A stretch of 7,601 nt of DNA from NCBI GenBank assembly GCA_002308195.1, contig DBVU01000011.1:1-7601 (forward strand). The letters run 5' to 3'. The notes below the pieces were generated by a model that was not told the origin of the DNA, made no database searches, and saw nothing but the letters and a program-made list of their open reading frames with translations. The position numbers and the translations under genes were made by a program. Position 1 is the stretch's first letter. Every line of letters starts with the position of its first letter. This document shows, in pieces, positions 7,045-7,601 of this stretch. Source of the stretch: Bacteroidales bacterium UBA1256 (lineage in GTDB: Bacteria; Bacteroidota; Bacteroidia; Bacteroidales; Paludibacteraceae).

Positions 7045-7078
7045 ATGAGACCACCCTGATTGCTCAGAATGGTCTCAT
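7045..7078 (-). terminator. Hairpin directly after tsf, possible terminator or processing stem
   Basis: ATGAGACCA (7045-7053) and TGGTCTCAT (7070-7078) form a 9-bp perfect stem. A second CTGA/TCAG stem (7056-7059/7064-7067) lies inside it across a 2x2 internal loop. It begins 5 bp after the tsf stop, which favours a 3'-end role. In the tsf direction, however, TAGCAGAATAACG follows and there is no T-run. The T-run (GGTTTTT) is on the plus-strand side, at 7079-7085. Termination of tsf is therefore uncertain; it may be RNA stabilisation or partial read-through into the lipoprotein gene. Confidence 0.5.
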
Positions 7079-7083
7079 GGTTT

Positions 7084-7601
7084 TTACTCAGCGGAAAGAG
7101 TGATGCGGCGGAAGTCAGTAATTTGAACATTTCTTGCTTTTAGAACGTCCTTTACCAGTTCCTTACTTTCACTCATCACGTAAACCTGTTCCATCAATGT
7201 GTTCTCTTTCAAGAACTTACCAAGACGACCTTGAGCAATCATCTCAATTTTCTTTGCCTGGTTAGCGAGGTTAGCTTCTGCTTCTGCAGCAGTGTTTGCC
7301 TTGATTTCGCGGGCTTGCTGTGCCTGTTCTGCTGTGATCCAGCCCTTAGCTTGGTTTGACTCAATGTGATCGTCTGTGTCAACGTGAGCGGGGTTGATTC
7401 CTGCTTTACGCAGCGCATTTTCGACAGCCTTGTTGATCTCGTCCTGTTTGGTCTTCTCAACAGCTACATCCAACTCGCGTTTCTTAACCTCATCAGCTAC
7501 GTGATCTGCATCCAGTGCGATAGGCGACATAGCGGCTACTTGCATCGAGATACCATGTACGGTCTCTTGCTCAGAACCGGCAGCTGCAGCTACTAACGAG
7601 C
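7084..7601 (-). CDS. tsf: Elongation factor Ts, C-terminal half (cut by right edge)
   Basis: EF-Ts releases GDP from EF-Tu so that it can bind GTP again during translation. The frame is open through the right edge, and 171 codons are visible. The recognisable core begins with MQVAAMSPIALD, the conserved block after the first EF-Ts signature. Then comes a Lys/Glu/Ala-rich helical stretch, longer than in E. coli EF-Ts as is usual for Bacteroidota. The C-terminal block is AQGRLGKFLKENTLMEQVYV, with a final helix-strand ending in FRRITLSAE. Family members in this phylum are about 330 residues, so roughly half is missing to the right. An ATG at 7545 is internal and is not the start. In most bacteria rpsB precedes tsf, so it is expected just beyond the edge. 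A hairpin follows the stop. Confidence 0.94.
   Translation of the reverse strand, partial: SLVAAAAGSEQETVHGISMQVAAMSPIALDADHVADEVKKRELDVAVEKTKQDEINKAVENALRKAGINPAHVDTDDHIESNQAKGWITAEQAQQAREIKANTAAEAEANLANQAKKIEMIAQGRLGKFLKENTLMEQVYVMSESKELVKDVLKARNVQITDFRRITLSAE

Noticed and set aside
6526..7059. Plus-strand open frame (177 codons) antisense to the lipoprotein gene
   Set aside because: The composition looks like a shadow, and the minus-strand frame has a lipobox and fits the neighbours.

Overview
The window looks like a chromosomal segment from a member of the Bacteroidota, most likely Bacteroidales. Three things point there. A textbook promoter of that phylum (TTTG, 20-nt spacer, TAATTTTG) precedes gltX. 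Start codons lack Shine-Dalgarno sequences and have AT-rich leaders instead. The protein families (a GluRS without zinc cysteines, a short RecQ, an extended EF-Ts, a DUF748/AsmA-like protein) also fit. The species cannot be fixed from the sequence alone.

Layout. Positions 1-362 hold no gene I can support, but they are rich in structure: a terminator-like hairpin at the left edge, nested GC-rich hairpins, a run of 11-bp-spaced CGAG units, an AT-rich palindrome, and the gltX promoter with an inverted repeat over its -7 element. Then gltX (363-1901) and recQ (1922-3628) run rightward, 20 bp apart, probably as one transcript. From the right edge leftward on the minus strand come the 3' half of tsf (cut by the edge), a small predicted lipoprotein (6436-6972), a predicted outer-membrane beta-barrel protein (5432-6355) followed by a good intrinsic terminator, and an AsmA/DUF748-type membrane-anchored protein (3539-5338).

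How the genes relate. gltX and tsf are translation housekeeping genes and recQ is DNA repair. The lipoprotein, the barrel protein and the AsmA-like protein are all predicted envelope proteins and lie in a row on one strand, but no pathway linking them can be read from the sequence.

Most notable points. (1) recQ and the AsmA-like gene converge and overlap by 90 bp in exact codon-for-codon antisense register, so three zinc-ligand cysteine codons of RecQ are read as alanines in the AsmA-like tail. (2) The 11-bp-period repeat and adjoining hairpins upstream of gltX are not explained by any gene. I see no mobile element, CRISPR array, tRNA, rRNA or defence system; most of the window is ordinary core genome.
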